A DNA stretch of 64,000 bases from a virus. Position numbers and translations under genes: made by a program. Location of the stretch: positions 62,001 to 126,000 of the IMG/VR virus record IMGVR_UViG_3300025131_000007, one strand, 5' to 3'. The notes beneath the pieces are model-generated. The model was given only the letters and a program-made list of their open reading frames with translations, made no database searches and was not told where the DNA came from. Position 1 is the stretch's first letter; each line of letters starts with the position of its first letter. Positions 54,694 through 62,593 of this stretch are shown one piece after another.

Positions 54694-55542
54694 ATGCGCA
54701 TTTCAAAACACCAACTTAGGGAACTTATTAAAGAAGAAGTTGAGAGAACCTTTGAAGGCTATGAATGGGGGGAAGAGGAAGACGATCGTCCATATGCAAC
54801 ACGACGCGATAAAATGTCTGGTGCAGAAAGACATGGCCATGATACTAGAGACACATTACGCAAAAAGCAAACCGCAGCGGATGCCAAAGATGCGCAACTA
54901 ACCCGGCAATTTCAAAAATACGCCCCCACCGATGCCGAACGCGAAACTGAGAAAAAAGCAAGAAAGATGAGAGACCAGGGAGAAAAAAACCAAGCGGCCG
55001 CCCAGCGTCGACAAGAAAAAAACGTTGAGGAATTTCGAGATGCTTTAGCTAAATATTACCCGGATGAAGCTGCCCAAGATGAAAAAAATCTTGGACGTTG
55101 GGCAACAGTTATTGCAAAGGATTTGCGGCTTGATTCCGGCGGAGCTAAGTCTCATGGGTATAAAACTTTCCAATACCCAATCCGAAACCACCAAATGAAA
55201 AAATGGGCTAAAATGAAAGGTCTTCCGGAAGTTGAACCCGAAGAACGCGGCATTGGCCAAAAGCTTGGTTCGTTCTTCAAAGGCAAAGGTTTTAAAGAAA
55301 GCTTAGAACAGATTATCAAAGAAGAAACTGGGCGCGCTTTGTCTGAAAACGTAGCGCCCGAGCTACAACCATTTTTACAAGATGAAGTAATACTTCAAAT
55401 GTGGTCAGCCTTGGCGCGCGTAAGCAGAAGCGGAGGTGGGCGCGAAAAGAAAATAGAAGACTTTATCCGCTTTATAGAACTTATGAAAAAGCATCATCCA
55501 GAACGAATAATGCATGCAACTAGTCAGACTCGGGTTGGATAA
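54694..55542 (+). CDS. IKEE-type basic protein, candidate head-internal protein
   Basis: 282 residues starting MRISKHQLRELIKEEVERTF. A long, charged, low-complexity middle follows (DTRDTLRKKQTAADAKDAQL, ARKMRDQGEKNQAAAQRRQE). A helical domain follows, then a second SLEQIIKEETGRAL and the tail HATSQTRVG shared with the 52237 protein. AGGAG precedes the ATG. The repeated I-(R/K)-E-E points to the same class as the 52237, 55545 and 56190 proteins. Confidence 0.7.
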   Translation: MRISKHQLRELIKEEVERTFEGYEWGEEEDDRPYATRRDKMSGAERHGHDTRDTLRKKQTAADAKDAQLTRQFQKYAPTDAERETEKKARKMRDQGEKNQAAAQRRQEKNVEEFRDALAKYYPDEAAQDEKNLGRWATVIAKDLRLDSGGAKSHGYKTFQYPIRNHQMKKWAKMKGLPEVEPEERGIGQKLGSFFKGKGFKESLEQIIKEETGRALSENVAPELQPFLQDEVILQMWSALARVSRSGGGREKKIEDFIRFIELMKKHHPERIMHATSQTRVG

Positions 55543-55544
55543 TT

Positions 55545-56081
55545 ATGATAATCAAGCCAACTGAACTCCGACAAATCATTCAAGAAGTTATTAACGAAGA
55601 AATGATGACCGAAGGCCGCATGAAAGAACTCTTTGGAGAGTTTGAAAATGACGTTATGGAGCTTGAAGAAGACGGCCAAGTACATATCGATGATATTATA
55701 ACAATGTTCAAAAGCAGATATGAACCCATGGGATTAGGCCCTGAAGATATGAACGGAATGATAGACATCATGGTTGAGGCCGGCCTTTTAACGAACGACG
55801 GATCTTCTGGTTTTTATACTACTTCCGACGATGACGAAGAATACAATGACTCAAATTGGACCCCAGATCCGGGCCAACCGGGTGGCGGCGAAGATGTCTG
55901 GCTTCCTCCTTATGAGGGCGACGAAGAAGATGAGTATGACTACGAAGAAGAAGACTTCTTATCTACTGCTAGCCCGGAAGACTTGATTGCTCGATATAAG
56001 AAAAATAAAAATATCGAAGAAATCATCAAAGAAGAAACAGCCGCTTATTTGAAAGAAGCCGAGGGTGATTGGGGCCAATAA
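55545..56081 (+). CDS. IREE-class acidic protein
   Basis: 178 residues: IKPTELRQIIQEVINEEMMT start, a helical domain with LGPEDMNGMIDIMVEAGLL, then a very acidic end (YEGDEEDEYDYEEEDF), STASPEDLIARYKKN and a final IIKEETAAYLKE. The STASPE(D/E)LIA(Q/R)Y block is shared with the second half of the 52237 protein. Starts two bases after the previous stop. Confidence 0.7.
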   Translation: MIIKPTELRQIIQEVINEEMMTEGRMKELFGEFENDVMELEEDGQVHIDDIITMFKSRYEPMGLGPEDMNGMIDIMVEAGLLTNDGSSGFYTTSDDDEEYNDSNWTPDPGQPGGGEDVWLPPYEGDEEDEYDYEEEDFLSTASPEDLIARYKKNKNIEEIIKEETAAYLKEAEGDWGQ

Positions 56082-56102
56082 ACCTTTCGTAGTAAAAATA
56101 AG

Positions 56103-56131
56103 TTGACGGCTGCGGATAAACGTGTTATATT
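56103..56131 (+). promoter_or_regulatory. Sigma-70-like promoter
   Basis: TTGACG (56103-56108), 17-bp spacer, TATATT (56126-56131), in front of the 56190 gene, which also has the late-type element. Confidence 0.65.
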
Positions 56132-56152
56132 AATGCATCAACTAAAATATAA

Positions 56153-56162
56153 ACTATTTATT
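56153..56162 (+). promoter_or_regulatory. CTATTTAT putative late promoter element
   Basis: ACTATTTATT 27 bp before the 56190 start. Confidence 0.5.
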
Positions 56163-56189
56163 TGTGGCATTAGATTTTAGGAACATATT

Positions 56190-56459
56190 ATGATACTGAA
56201 TAAAACGCAAATTATAGCTCTTATTAACGAAGAACTCACCAAAACCGATAAATCGGAGATTAAATCTATGATTAATAAAGCTATCAAAGACCAAATCAAA
56301 AAAGATCTCCCAAACGCGTTAAAAGACGAACTTGAAAAAGCAATTAAATCAAAAGAACTTAAGGCAGATATCGGAGATATTACAAAAAAAGTAATTAAAA
56401 AACTCTATAAAGATTTGTCTTTCCATCATCCCTATATTATTGATAGAATCAAGGTTTAG
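56190..56459 (+). CDS. Small IREE-class helical protein
   Basis: 89 residues: ILNKTQIIALINEELTKTDK start, then Lys-rich helices (AIKDQIKKDLPNALKDELEK). Two promoter types lie upstream, so it may be made both early and late. Confidence 0.65.
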   Translation: MILNKTQIIALINEELTKTDKSEIKSMINKAIKDQIKKDLPNALKDELEKAIKSKELKADIGDITKKVIKKLYKDLSFHHPYIIDRIKV

Positions 56460-56461
56460 TT

Positions 56462-56680
56462 ATGAATCTATATGACACTACGGATAAAGACCCCTTCGAG
56501 GGGGATCGTGCACGTGCTAAAGTTAGCCAATGGATAAAAGATCTTAGCCCACGAAAACGTGGTCTTGGCCTAGTTAAAGAAATTAATGAAGATACATACG
56601 GAATGAATGTTTTCTGGATAAAATCTAAAAAAACATTGTGGACAATTTGGCCAAATCATGGGCATTATATAGTAATATAG
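56462..56680 (+). CDS. Small protein, possibly SH3-like
   Basis: 72 residues: WIKDLSPRKRGLGLVKEINE, YGMNVFWIKSKKTLWTIWP. The GLVKEI-VFW strands resemble the middle of the GDLV proteins. Two bases after the previous gene. Confidence 0.55.
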   Translation: MNLYDTTDKDPFEGDRARAKVSQWIKDLSPRKRGLGLVKEINEDTYGMNVFWIKSKKTLWTIWPNHGHYIVI

Positions 56681-56711
56681 ACTATATATAATCTAAAAAA
56701 AGGAAGATCTC

Positions 56712-57029
56712 ATGAAACCGATAAAATATGGCATTTTTTGTGTTCTTTTTGGTATTGTTTCGAACAATGTGTCGGGAGGAAATACACCACCGTCAATTGA
56801 TCTGTCTGATGTTCCTCGACGCAATGGAGTAACCATGGGCATAGAAAATCTTATCCCTCGCGTTTATTATCCTTCTCCGCCGATAGAATTAGATTCTTTA
56901 AAATACTATTCGCCCGATACTTATTGTCATTTAGAGCCAGATATTAAATCACTTTCGCATGACCAAATGAAAAATGTGATTAAATTTTGTTTCACACAAC
57001 ATGAAAAATGGGTTCGTCTTAGTAGATAG
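56712..57029 (+). CDS. Secreted protein of unknown function
   Basis: 105 residues with a signal peptide (IKYGIFCVLFGIVSNNVSGG), then a Pro/Tyr-rich region and two Cys (about 83 and 98, TYCHLE and KFCFTQ). Probably periplasmic. AGGAAG precedes the ATG. Confidence 0.65.
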   Translation: MKPIKYGIFCVLFGIVSNNVSGGNTPPSIDLSDVPRRNGVTMGIENLIPRVYYPSPPIELDSLKYYSPDTYCHLEPDIKSLSHDQMKNVIKFCFTQHEKWVRLSR

Positions 57030-57034
57030 TTTAA

Positions 57035-57043
57035 ACTATTTAC
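57035..57043 (+). promoter_or_regulatory. CTATTTAC putative late promoter element
   Basis: ACTATTTAC three bp before the ATG at 57047; very close, as at 52107. Confidence 0.35.
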
Positions 57044-57046
57044 AGC

Positions 57047-57334
57047 ATGTTACAAAAAAGCCTATTTAAAGTAGGAGATATAGTAATGGACGTTCAAACG
57101 CGAGAGATTGGCCTTCTTGTGAAACGATATGATGTGTTTCAGGAATATTTTCATAATGAAAGTGAAGAAATAAGAAGTATTTGGGCATGGGAAATATTAT
57201 GGGTAGGGTCTCAATCTACAAAGGAAAATCGTTACCACTCTTATACCGAAATGGGTTTAATTAGCCTTCTTCGTGATAAAACTTTCAAGCTAATCACACT
57301 CAATTCTGCTGGCGTTGAGGATAAAAATGGATGA
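57047..57334 (+). CDS. GDLV-family protein (KVGDIV), EILW subgroup
   Basis: 95 residues: FKVGDIVMDVQTREIGLLVK, then IWAWEILWVG, then YTEMGLISLLRDK. It shares this order with the proteins at 57331 and 62255 (W-x-x-x-x-W, E-x-G-L). Confidence 0.65.
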   Translation: MLQKSLFKVGDIVMDVQTREIGLLVKRYDVFQEYFHNESEEIRSIWAWEILWVGSQSTKENRYHSYTEMGLISLLRDKTFKLITLNSAGVEDKNG

Positions 57335-57657
57335 GCATCATCCAGGAGGAATTAGAGGAAATTAAATTACACGTGGGAGATATCATTATTCAACATTCAT
57401 CTGGCTTAATTGGAATATTAATAGAAAAATTTCGTAATTTTCCCATAGGGGGAGAGTCGACTGAGGGTATTTGGGCAGATATTTGGTTTTGGAGAGTTCA
57501 GTGGCTTAAAAACGTCGATCGACGCGTCGATATTTCCCAAGCACCATTTTTAAATGAAACATTAGAAGAAGAAGGATTAAAAATGTCTATTTTTATTGGC
57601 AATATTTATCACCATTCCCAATCACAAGGAAAATTTACGGAGCAAGATCATGAATAA
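57331..57657 (+). CDS. GDLV-family protein (HVGDII), EILW subgroup
   Basis: 108 residues: LHVGDIIIQHSSGLIGILIE, FWRVQWLKNVDR, EEEGLKMSIFIGNIYHHS. ATGA overlap with the previous gene. The end matches the 62255 protein (EEGMRLSIFAGVLEHF). Confidence 0.65.
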   Translation: MSIIQEELEEIKLHVGDIIIQHSSGLIGILIEKFRNFPIGGESTEGIWADIWFWRVQWLKNVDRRVDISQAPFLNETLEEEGLKMSIFIGNIYHHSQSQGKFTEQDHE

Positions 57658-58108
57658 TAAAACTTGGAATGTCTATAAAATCTTTAACAATGGGCGGCGC
57701 GCCAAAGCACCATTATATCATTTTGATTGTTCGATCGAAAAAATGAATGAAAATTATTTTGAAAACGATATAAAACCGTTTTTAATAAAAAAATTTGGTC
57801 ATAAAATAAAAGATTCCACTCTTACTGTTGTGCGATCGGATTTGTCACAAACCCGAGAGACCTCGGAAAATAAATTTGAACAAGAAAAAAAATTAAGATA
57901 CAAAGTCTTTTCTAAATACCTAAATAAAAATTTAATAAACAATCAACTCATTGAATGTGTTCTTTTGTTTGCCAAAGATACTAATTGGAAGTGGAGATGG
58001 TGTGTAGTAAGAGCATCCACCTCTGGAATTATAGAGATTATCTCACCAGAACGAGATTCGTATGAAGAGGCACACGAATGGATGGAAAAAGAAATAGAAA
58101 AACTTTAA
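57650..58108 (+). CDS. Unknown alpha-beta protein
   Basis: 152 residues: TWNVYKIFNNGRRAKAPLYH, LTVVRSDLSQTRET, IECVLLFAKDTNWKWRW, and a helical acidic end. It may be a small phage alpha-beta domain. Start chosen at ATG after GGAGC. Not recognised. Confidence 0.6.
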   Translation: MNNKTWNVYKIFNNGRRAKAPLYHFDCSIEKMNENYFENDIKPFLIKKFGHKIKDSTLTVVRSDLSQTRETSENKFEQEKKLRYKVFSKYLNKNLINNQLIECVLLFAKDTNWKWRWCVVRASTSGIIEIISPERDSYEEAHEWMEKEIEKL

Positions 58109-58332
58109 ATATCGAAGACTTCCAAATAGGAGACTTGGTTCTTATCGCAGATGGTAGGGCAATAATAGAAGAGCCATCGTTTGGAAAAAGAACTTATGGA
58201 ATAATTGTTCCGGACAGGAGAAATTCCGTAAACGGCATATTTCCACAAATCGCTGTTTACGTTTTTCATAAAGAATATGTTGAGTTTCATTGGCCCAGTT
58301 ATTTACAAATTGTTTCTTCTACTGCTGCATAA
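58078..58332 (+). CDS. GDLV-family protein (IGDLV)
   Basis: 84 residues: FQIGDLVLIADGRAIIEEPS, TYGIIVPDRRN, IAVYVFHKEYVEFHW, LQIVSS. GAGG precedes the ATG inside the previous gene. Confidence 0.65.
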   Translation: MDGKRNRKTLNIEDFQIGDLVLIADGRAIIEEPSFGKRTYGIIVPDRRNSVNGIFPQIAVYVFHKEYVEFHWPSYLQIVSSTAA

Positions 58333-58336
58333 CTTC

Positions 58337-58346
58337 CTACTTATAA
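58337..58346 (+). promoter_or_regulatory. CTACTTATAA putative late promoter element
   Basis: CTACTTATAA 15 bp before the ATG at 58362, followed by AGGGAGAG. Confidence 0.4.
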
Positions 58347-58361
58347 AAGGGAGAGAAAATC

Positions 58362-58523
58362 ATGACTAGTCGAGAATGGTGGATAGCATTATCTGTGTTG
58401 TGTATTTTTATTAATCTGGGGCTGCTAGGTTTTGGGGCAGCACTTGATTCTACAGAAGCGCAAGCTTTAGCTGTTTTAAATATTATTCTCCTAGCGTTTA
58501 TTTTCATACCGCGTAAAACATAA
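58362..58523 (+). CDS. Small two-segment membrane protein
   Basis: 53 residues with two hydrophobic segments (IALSVLCIFINLGLLGFGA and ALAVLNIILLAFIFIP). AGGGAGAG before the ATG. Size and layout would suit a small holin, but there is no direct evidence. Confidence 0.55.
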   Translation: MTSREWWIALSVLCIFINLGLLGFGAALDSTEAQALAVLNIILLAFIFIPRKT

Positions 58524-58542
58524 AAGTAGGAGGATTTATGAA

Positions 58543-59277
58543 ATGAAAAGTTTGTTTTTGTTTGTAATATGTAGCTTGATGGCGTTTGGTGATGTTCCTA
58601 TTGGCGCCACACCACACTTGACCGAGCCCGTCAACGTCTCAATGACAAAAATAGAAAAAAAGGTGCGGTCCGCCGCAGTCAAAGTGTATTCAGGGAATGG
58701 CCATGGATCCGGATCGCTCGTTAAATATAAAGGATCGCATTTTATTATTACAGCTTTTCATGTTATTCAGCCTGGCCGGGTCTTTTTTGGAAAAACTTAT
58801 CAAATTAAAGGTATAAATCAAACAAAATTAGCTTCTTTGGTTTATTTTGACGAAACCAACGACATCGCAGTCTTGTATTTAGACAAAACCGAACATTTTA
58901 AATACAACAATCCTATGAGATGGAATCCAATGGCCAGTGACGCTCACGTCGGCACTGCCATTACTTACTCAGGGTACCCTTCGTGGCACAACTTGATGAC
59001 TTTTCGAGGGCACGTGGCGGGTTATGAAACCTTCCCCCGCATCGGAGAACAAATTATTCTTAATGTATTTGGGTGGTTTGGGTCGTCGGGGGCTTTAGTT
59101 TACACTAGTAGGGGTGAAATTGTAGGTGTATTGTGGGCAATTGATGTAGAAAACGACCCAGAAGTGCAGGTAAATGAAGATATGGTGTGGGTCTCTCCCA
59201 TTCGTCACCTAAACATTAAAGATGCGGCAGATGCGGTATGCCAATATGCCGCCACACCACCGAGGCATTGTGAATAA
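58543..59277 (+). CDS. Secreted trypsin-like serine protease
   Basis: 244 residues with a signal peptide (KSLFLFVICSLMAFG). The triad is H73 in ITAFHVI, D107 in NDIAVL and S182 in FGSSGA. SVRSAAVKVYSGNGHGSGSL-like N-terminal strands match the S1 barrel. It differs from the protease at 27568 in having a cleavable-looking signal. It sits before the Nudix and giant-protein genes. A target in the envelope, on phage particles, or against host periplasmic proteins is possible. Confidence 0.85.
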   Translation: MKSLFLFVICSLMAFGDVPIGATPHLTEPVNVSMTKIEKKVRSAAVKVYSGNGHGSGSLVKYKGSHFIITAFHVIQPGRVFFGKTYQIKGINQTKLASLVYFDETNDIAVLYLDKTEHFKYNNPMRWNPMASDAHVGTAITYSGYPSWHNLMTFRGHVAGYETFPRIGEQIILNVFGWFGSSGALVYTSRGEIVGVLWAIDVENDPEVQVNEDMVWVSPIRHLNIKDAADAVCQYAATPPRHCE

Positions 59278-59279
59278 AT

Positions 59280-59786
59280 ATGAAAAAGTGGTCTAAATTT
59301 GTAGAAAATGTAACTTCTGTCACGTATGTGGTTGGAGTAGTTGCTTGCTTGAATAACGATCGGGAGTTTCTTATCGTAAAACGCTCTTCTACTGATCCTG
59401 TGAAGCCGGGATATTGGGAGTGGCCGGGGGGCCACATTGATAAAAAAGACAACTCTATTGAAGATGCGGCGGCACGTGAACTAAAAGAAGAAGCAAATGT
59501 TAGTGTTGATGCATCCTCTCTCAAATTTTTAGGATATGAAGAGGAAACACGCAAGAGTGTTGAAGATCCCAACACACCGGTGAGTGTTCAAAAGCACTAT
59601 TTTTTAGCATTAAAGTGGGAAAAAGAGGCGAAAATCGTTCAAAATCCACACAGCGGTATCTGGGAGCACGATGATCTAAGGTGGGCGACAAAAGAAGAGA
59701 TCGGATCTATTGACAATAGCGCAATTCCTAACTATTTATTGACGAAAGCATTAAAAATAGCAGGATTTGAAACAAAAAATGACTAA
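59280..59786 (+). CDS. Nudix hydrolase, with a WxxF-type start
   Basis: 168 residues. The Nudix helix is at about 50-74, GGHIDKKDNSIEDAAARELKEEANV split by normal insert, with REL-x-EE intact but an N at the usual E position and N for G at the end. Nudix enzymes cut nucleoside diphosphates linked to another moiety. The start, MKKWSKFVENV, has the W-x-x-F-V-x-x pattern of the candidate internal proteins. Starts three bases after the protease stop. Substrate unknown; a decapping or dNTP-cleaning role is possible. Confidence 0.85.
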   Translation: MKKWSKFVENVTSVTYVVGVVACLNNDREFLIVKRSSTDPVKPGYWEWPGGHIDKKDNSIEDAAARELKEEANVSVDASSLKFLGYEEETRKSVEDPNTPVSVQKHYFLALKWEKEAKIVQNPHSGIWEHDDLRWATKEEIGSIDNSAIPNYLLTKALKIAGFETKND

Positions 59787-62223
59787 TTTCAATCAAATTT
59801 GGAAAGATTTTATCAAAAATGATGGTTTTTCCACTCAAAAACCTCAAAAAAAGCAAAAATTGGTAGAAAATACCGATATTTACGGCAAAATTGACGAAAA
59901 TTCCGACAAAATCCTCTCCGAAGTGACTGAAGACGAAGTTGCACACATAGAAAACGCAATTGAACACATGGATCCTGATGATTTAGCCTTCAATTCGATG
60001 TTTAGTGGTTTAATGAGGCGTATTATACCCTTTTCTTCTCTCGATCCTGACTCACATAGCGGAAAATTCATTAAATTTTGGGATAAATTGCACCAAGGTG
60101 AGGGCCCAAAGGGCCAAGAACTCGGTTGGAAGTGGAAACCTGACTTTTCAACCGGAAAAGTATCACGAAATAGGCCAATTTACAAAACTCCGAATGATTA
60201 TGATGAAGCCTCCCCCGTTCCAGGCAAAGAATCACCCAAAAGATCGCTAGAAATGATGAAAATGGGGAAACTTTTGAATAAAATTATCAATCTTGCGACA
60301 GAAGTTAAGAAATTAACAAGAAAAAAGTCACCAATTTTCGGATCTGGCAGTTTAGACGACAACGAAATGGAAAAATTGCGTAGAATGAATAATGCCTTGT
60401 ATAATTTGGCTGGTAATATACATGCGATTCGTTATATTTTAAATAATATTGACGAACTTCGGGAATTGGCGAGATTTTGGGAATTAACCGGAGCAGCGCT
60501 GTTCAAAAATGACCCCAACGCCGGAAAAGATGACTCCTATTCAATAATTGTTACTAGAAGCCCGATGGATATCCTCAGAGCAGCCGATTTTGACAAAATT
60601 CAGTCATGTCATAGCCCACCATCCCGGGATGGGGGTGGATCTTACTTTAAATGCATTGTCGCAGAGGCACATGGGCATGGTGCTGTCGCATATATTGTCA
60701 AAACTGAAGATTTATTTGATGTCTACGAGGCTTTTCCTGGGTACCCACCATACAAAACCATAGAAGACATCCAAAATGACGAAGAATTTCAGACTGAAGA
60801 GGTTTTTTACGACAAAACGAGAGATGCTGGAAAGATCGATCCAATATCAAGGGTCAGATTACGACAATTTAAGTATGAATCTCCCCAATTTGAAGACGAT
60901 GTAGAGTTGGCAGTGCCCGAAATGAGAACCTACGGGCAATCTTTTGAAGATTTTTATAAAACAGTCTTGCATTTTGCTCATAATTCTCAGGAAGAACAAT
61001 TGGCAGCCGCACCCAGAACAGAAGATGATAAGCTTGACCTTAACAAATTTACAATTTATGGCGGCTCTCATGAAGATACAGGAAGAACAGTCTTATTAAC
61101 AAATCTTTTTAATATTCCCGGTGATGACGTGGTGGGGAAAGTTAAACAAGACACATCAACCGAAGATGAGCTTCCTGATGATTTGCGAGGTCTCGAAGAG
61201 TTATACGAAAGAGAATGTCAAGAAATCAAGGAAGAGTGGAATCACAGATATGCAGCAGTAAAAACCGACTTTGAGGTAGAAGATGACGGTGCTGGCGGTG
61301 CTTACATAAAAGTCATGGGAGAAATAACACTCGAATGGGATAAAGATGATTGGGTAAGATGGCCGCATGCGGGACAACTTTTCGAAATTCTCAGTGAATT
61401 GAAGGAAGGTTATGGTATGGAGTGGATTTCTGATTCTTATCCAACTTATTTGCAAGATTTGGGCGGCGACAAAATCGGCTTCACCTTTGAAATTGAACCA
61501 GAGGGCCTAACACCATTTAAGGAAGCAACCGGCGGGATACTCTATGCAATGGAGTCTCATTATTATAATATATGGTGCGAGGCGCTAAACACCATTGATG
61601 ATGGAAGAAGAGAAATAAAAGAAGAGATCAGCACAATTGCTAAACTACAAGGCTGGATGTCTGGTGGTAAGTTTATAAAATTAGCAAGAGACATAGAAGA
61701 TCAAGAAATTGACCTTTTTGATTGGAATACAGAAGTTGATGGAGATTATCCTGATTATTATGATGTAACTGCTACAGCCAACATTTATTTAGAAGAAAGT
61801 GATTTAGAAAATATTCCGCAGTTTAGTTATAATCAGTGGAATACTCTTTTAAATTCGCGCGACTTGAGACTAGAATTTAGAAAGTTATTGCTTGCTGAAC
61901 CAAAGCAAGAACTTAATACTAAATATAACCTTTCTATTGAAACAAAATACCAAATTCCAAATGTTGAGGAATTTGACGACGTAAGGTATTATGTCACATT
62001 CAATATCACCGAAGATGTTCCTGACGAAATGGTAGATCTTTTCAAGCACACCATTGAAGAAACTGATGACGAAGACTTGTTAAAAGCAATTTTGATTAAA
62101 GCGATCAACAATGTTTGGGGAAATGTAAAACAAGAACAGATGGTCGAGACTTTAAATAAAAAACACACCAAAAAAGATGCAGAATATTTTGTGGAAAGGT
62201 GGAAATTGAACTTTAACCGATAA
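59779..62223 (+). CDS. Giant protein with SCHS motif, candidate head-internal protein
   Basis: 814 residues, acidic, starting MTNFNQIWKDFIKNDGFSTQ, a W-x-x-F-I start. The block ILRAADFDKIQSCHSPPSRD, then SYFKCIVAEAHGHGAVAYIV recurs in large proteins of marine-type phages as I recall it; I know of no function. The C-terminal part has strand pairs (DVTATANIYLEES) and a helical end. It resembles the 1136-residue protein at 24150 in size, acidity, start and in having a Cys-His motif near the middle. Overlaps the Nudix stop. Confidence 0.65.
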   Translation: MTNFNQIWKDFIKNDGFSTQKPQKKQKLVENTDIYGKIDENSDKILSEVTEDEVAHIENAIEHMDPDDLAFNSMFSGLMRRIIPFSSLDPDSHSGKFIKFWDKLHQGEGPKGQELGWKWKPDFSTGKVSRNRPIYKTPNDYDEASPVPGKESPKRSLEMMKMGKLLNKIINLATEVKKLTRKKSPIFGSGSLDDNEMEKLRRMNNALYNLAGNIHAIRYILNNIDELRELARFWELTGAALFKNDPNAGKDDSYSIIVTRSPMDILRAADFDKIQSCHSPPSRDGGGSYFKCIVAEAHGHGAVAYIVKTEDLFDVYEAFPGYPPYKTIEDIQNDEEFQTEEVFYDKTRDAGKIDPISRVRLRQFKYESPQFEDDVELAVPEMRTYGQSFEDFYKTVLHFAHNSQEEQLAAAPRTEDDKLDLNKFTIYGGSHEDTGRTVLLTNLFNIPGDDVVGKVKQDTSTEDELPDDLRGLEELYERECQEIKEEWNHRYAAVKTDFEVEDDGAGGAYIKVMGEITLEWDKDDWVRWPHAGQLFEILSELKEGYGMEWISDSYPTYLQDLGGDKIGFTFEIEPEGLTPFKEATGGILYAMESHYYNIWCEALNTIDDGRREIKEEISTIAKLQGWMSGGKFIKLARDIEDQEIDLFDWNTEVDGDYPDYYDVTATANIYLEESDLENIPQFSYNQWNTLLNSRDLRLEFRKLLLAEPKQELNTKYNLSIETKYQIPNVEEFDDVRYYVTFNITEDVPDEMVDLFKHTIEETDDEDLLKAILIKAINNVWGNVKQEQMVETLNKKHTKKDAEYFVERWKLNFNR

Positions 62224-62227
62224 TCCT

Positions 62228-62237
62228 CTACTTATTA
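62228..62237 (+). promoter_or_regulatory. CTACTTATTA putative late promoter element
   Basis: CTACTTATTA 17 bp before the ATG at 62255, followed by AGAGAGG. Confidence 0.4.
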
Positions 62238-62254
62238 AAGAGAGGTTATAATGA

Positions 62255-62593
62255 ATGGAGTGTTCCTATAATAACATTCATTTTTCTACCGGCGATTTAA
62301 TAGTTGATAGAGAATATAAAGAAATTGGCATCCTCACCAAAAGGGCGCGCGTATTTAATCCTATAGATACATTAAAACACAATGAAAATATATCACAAAC
62401 TACATCTAATTGGGGTTGGGAAGTCTTATGGATAAAAAAGAAAGAAGATTCCGGAACGATAGGGCCATTCAAAAATTTAGATCGAGTTCTTACCGAAGAG
62501 GGAATGAGGTTATCCATTTTTGCCGGAGTTTTAGAGCACTTCCGCGCTGGGAGCACTCATGGAATTAATCTCGACTCATATATGCAAAGGTAA
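62255..62593 (+). CDS. GDLV-family protein (TGDLI), EILW subgroup
   Basis: 112 residues: HFSTGDLIVDREYKEIGILT, WGWEVLWIKKKED, LTEEGMRLSIFAGVLEHFRA. Paralogue of the 57331 protein. Overlaps the next gene by 35 bp. Confidence 0.65.
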   Translation: MECSYNNIHFSTGDLIVDREYKEIGILTKRARVFNPIDTLKHNENISQTTSNWGWEVLWIKKKEDSGTIGPFKNLDRVLTEEGMRLSIFAGVLEHFRAGSTHGINLDSYMQR

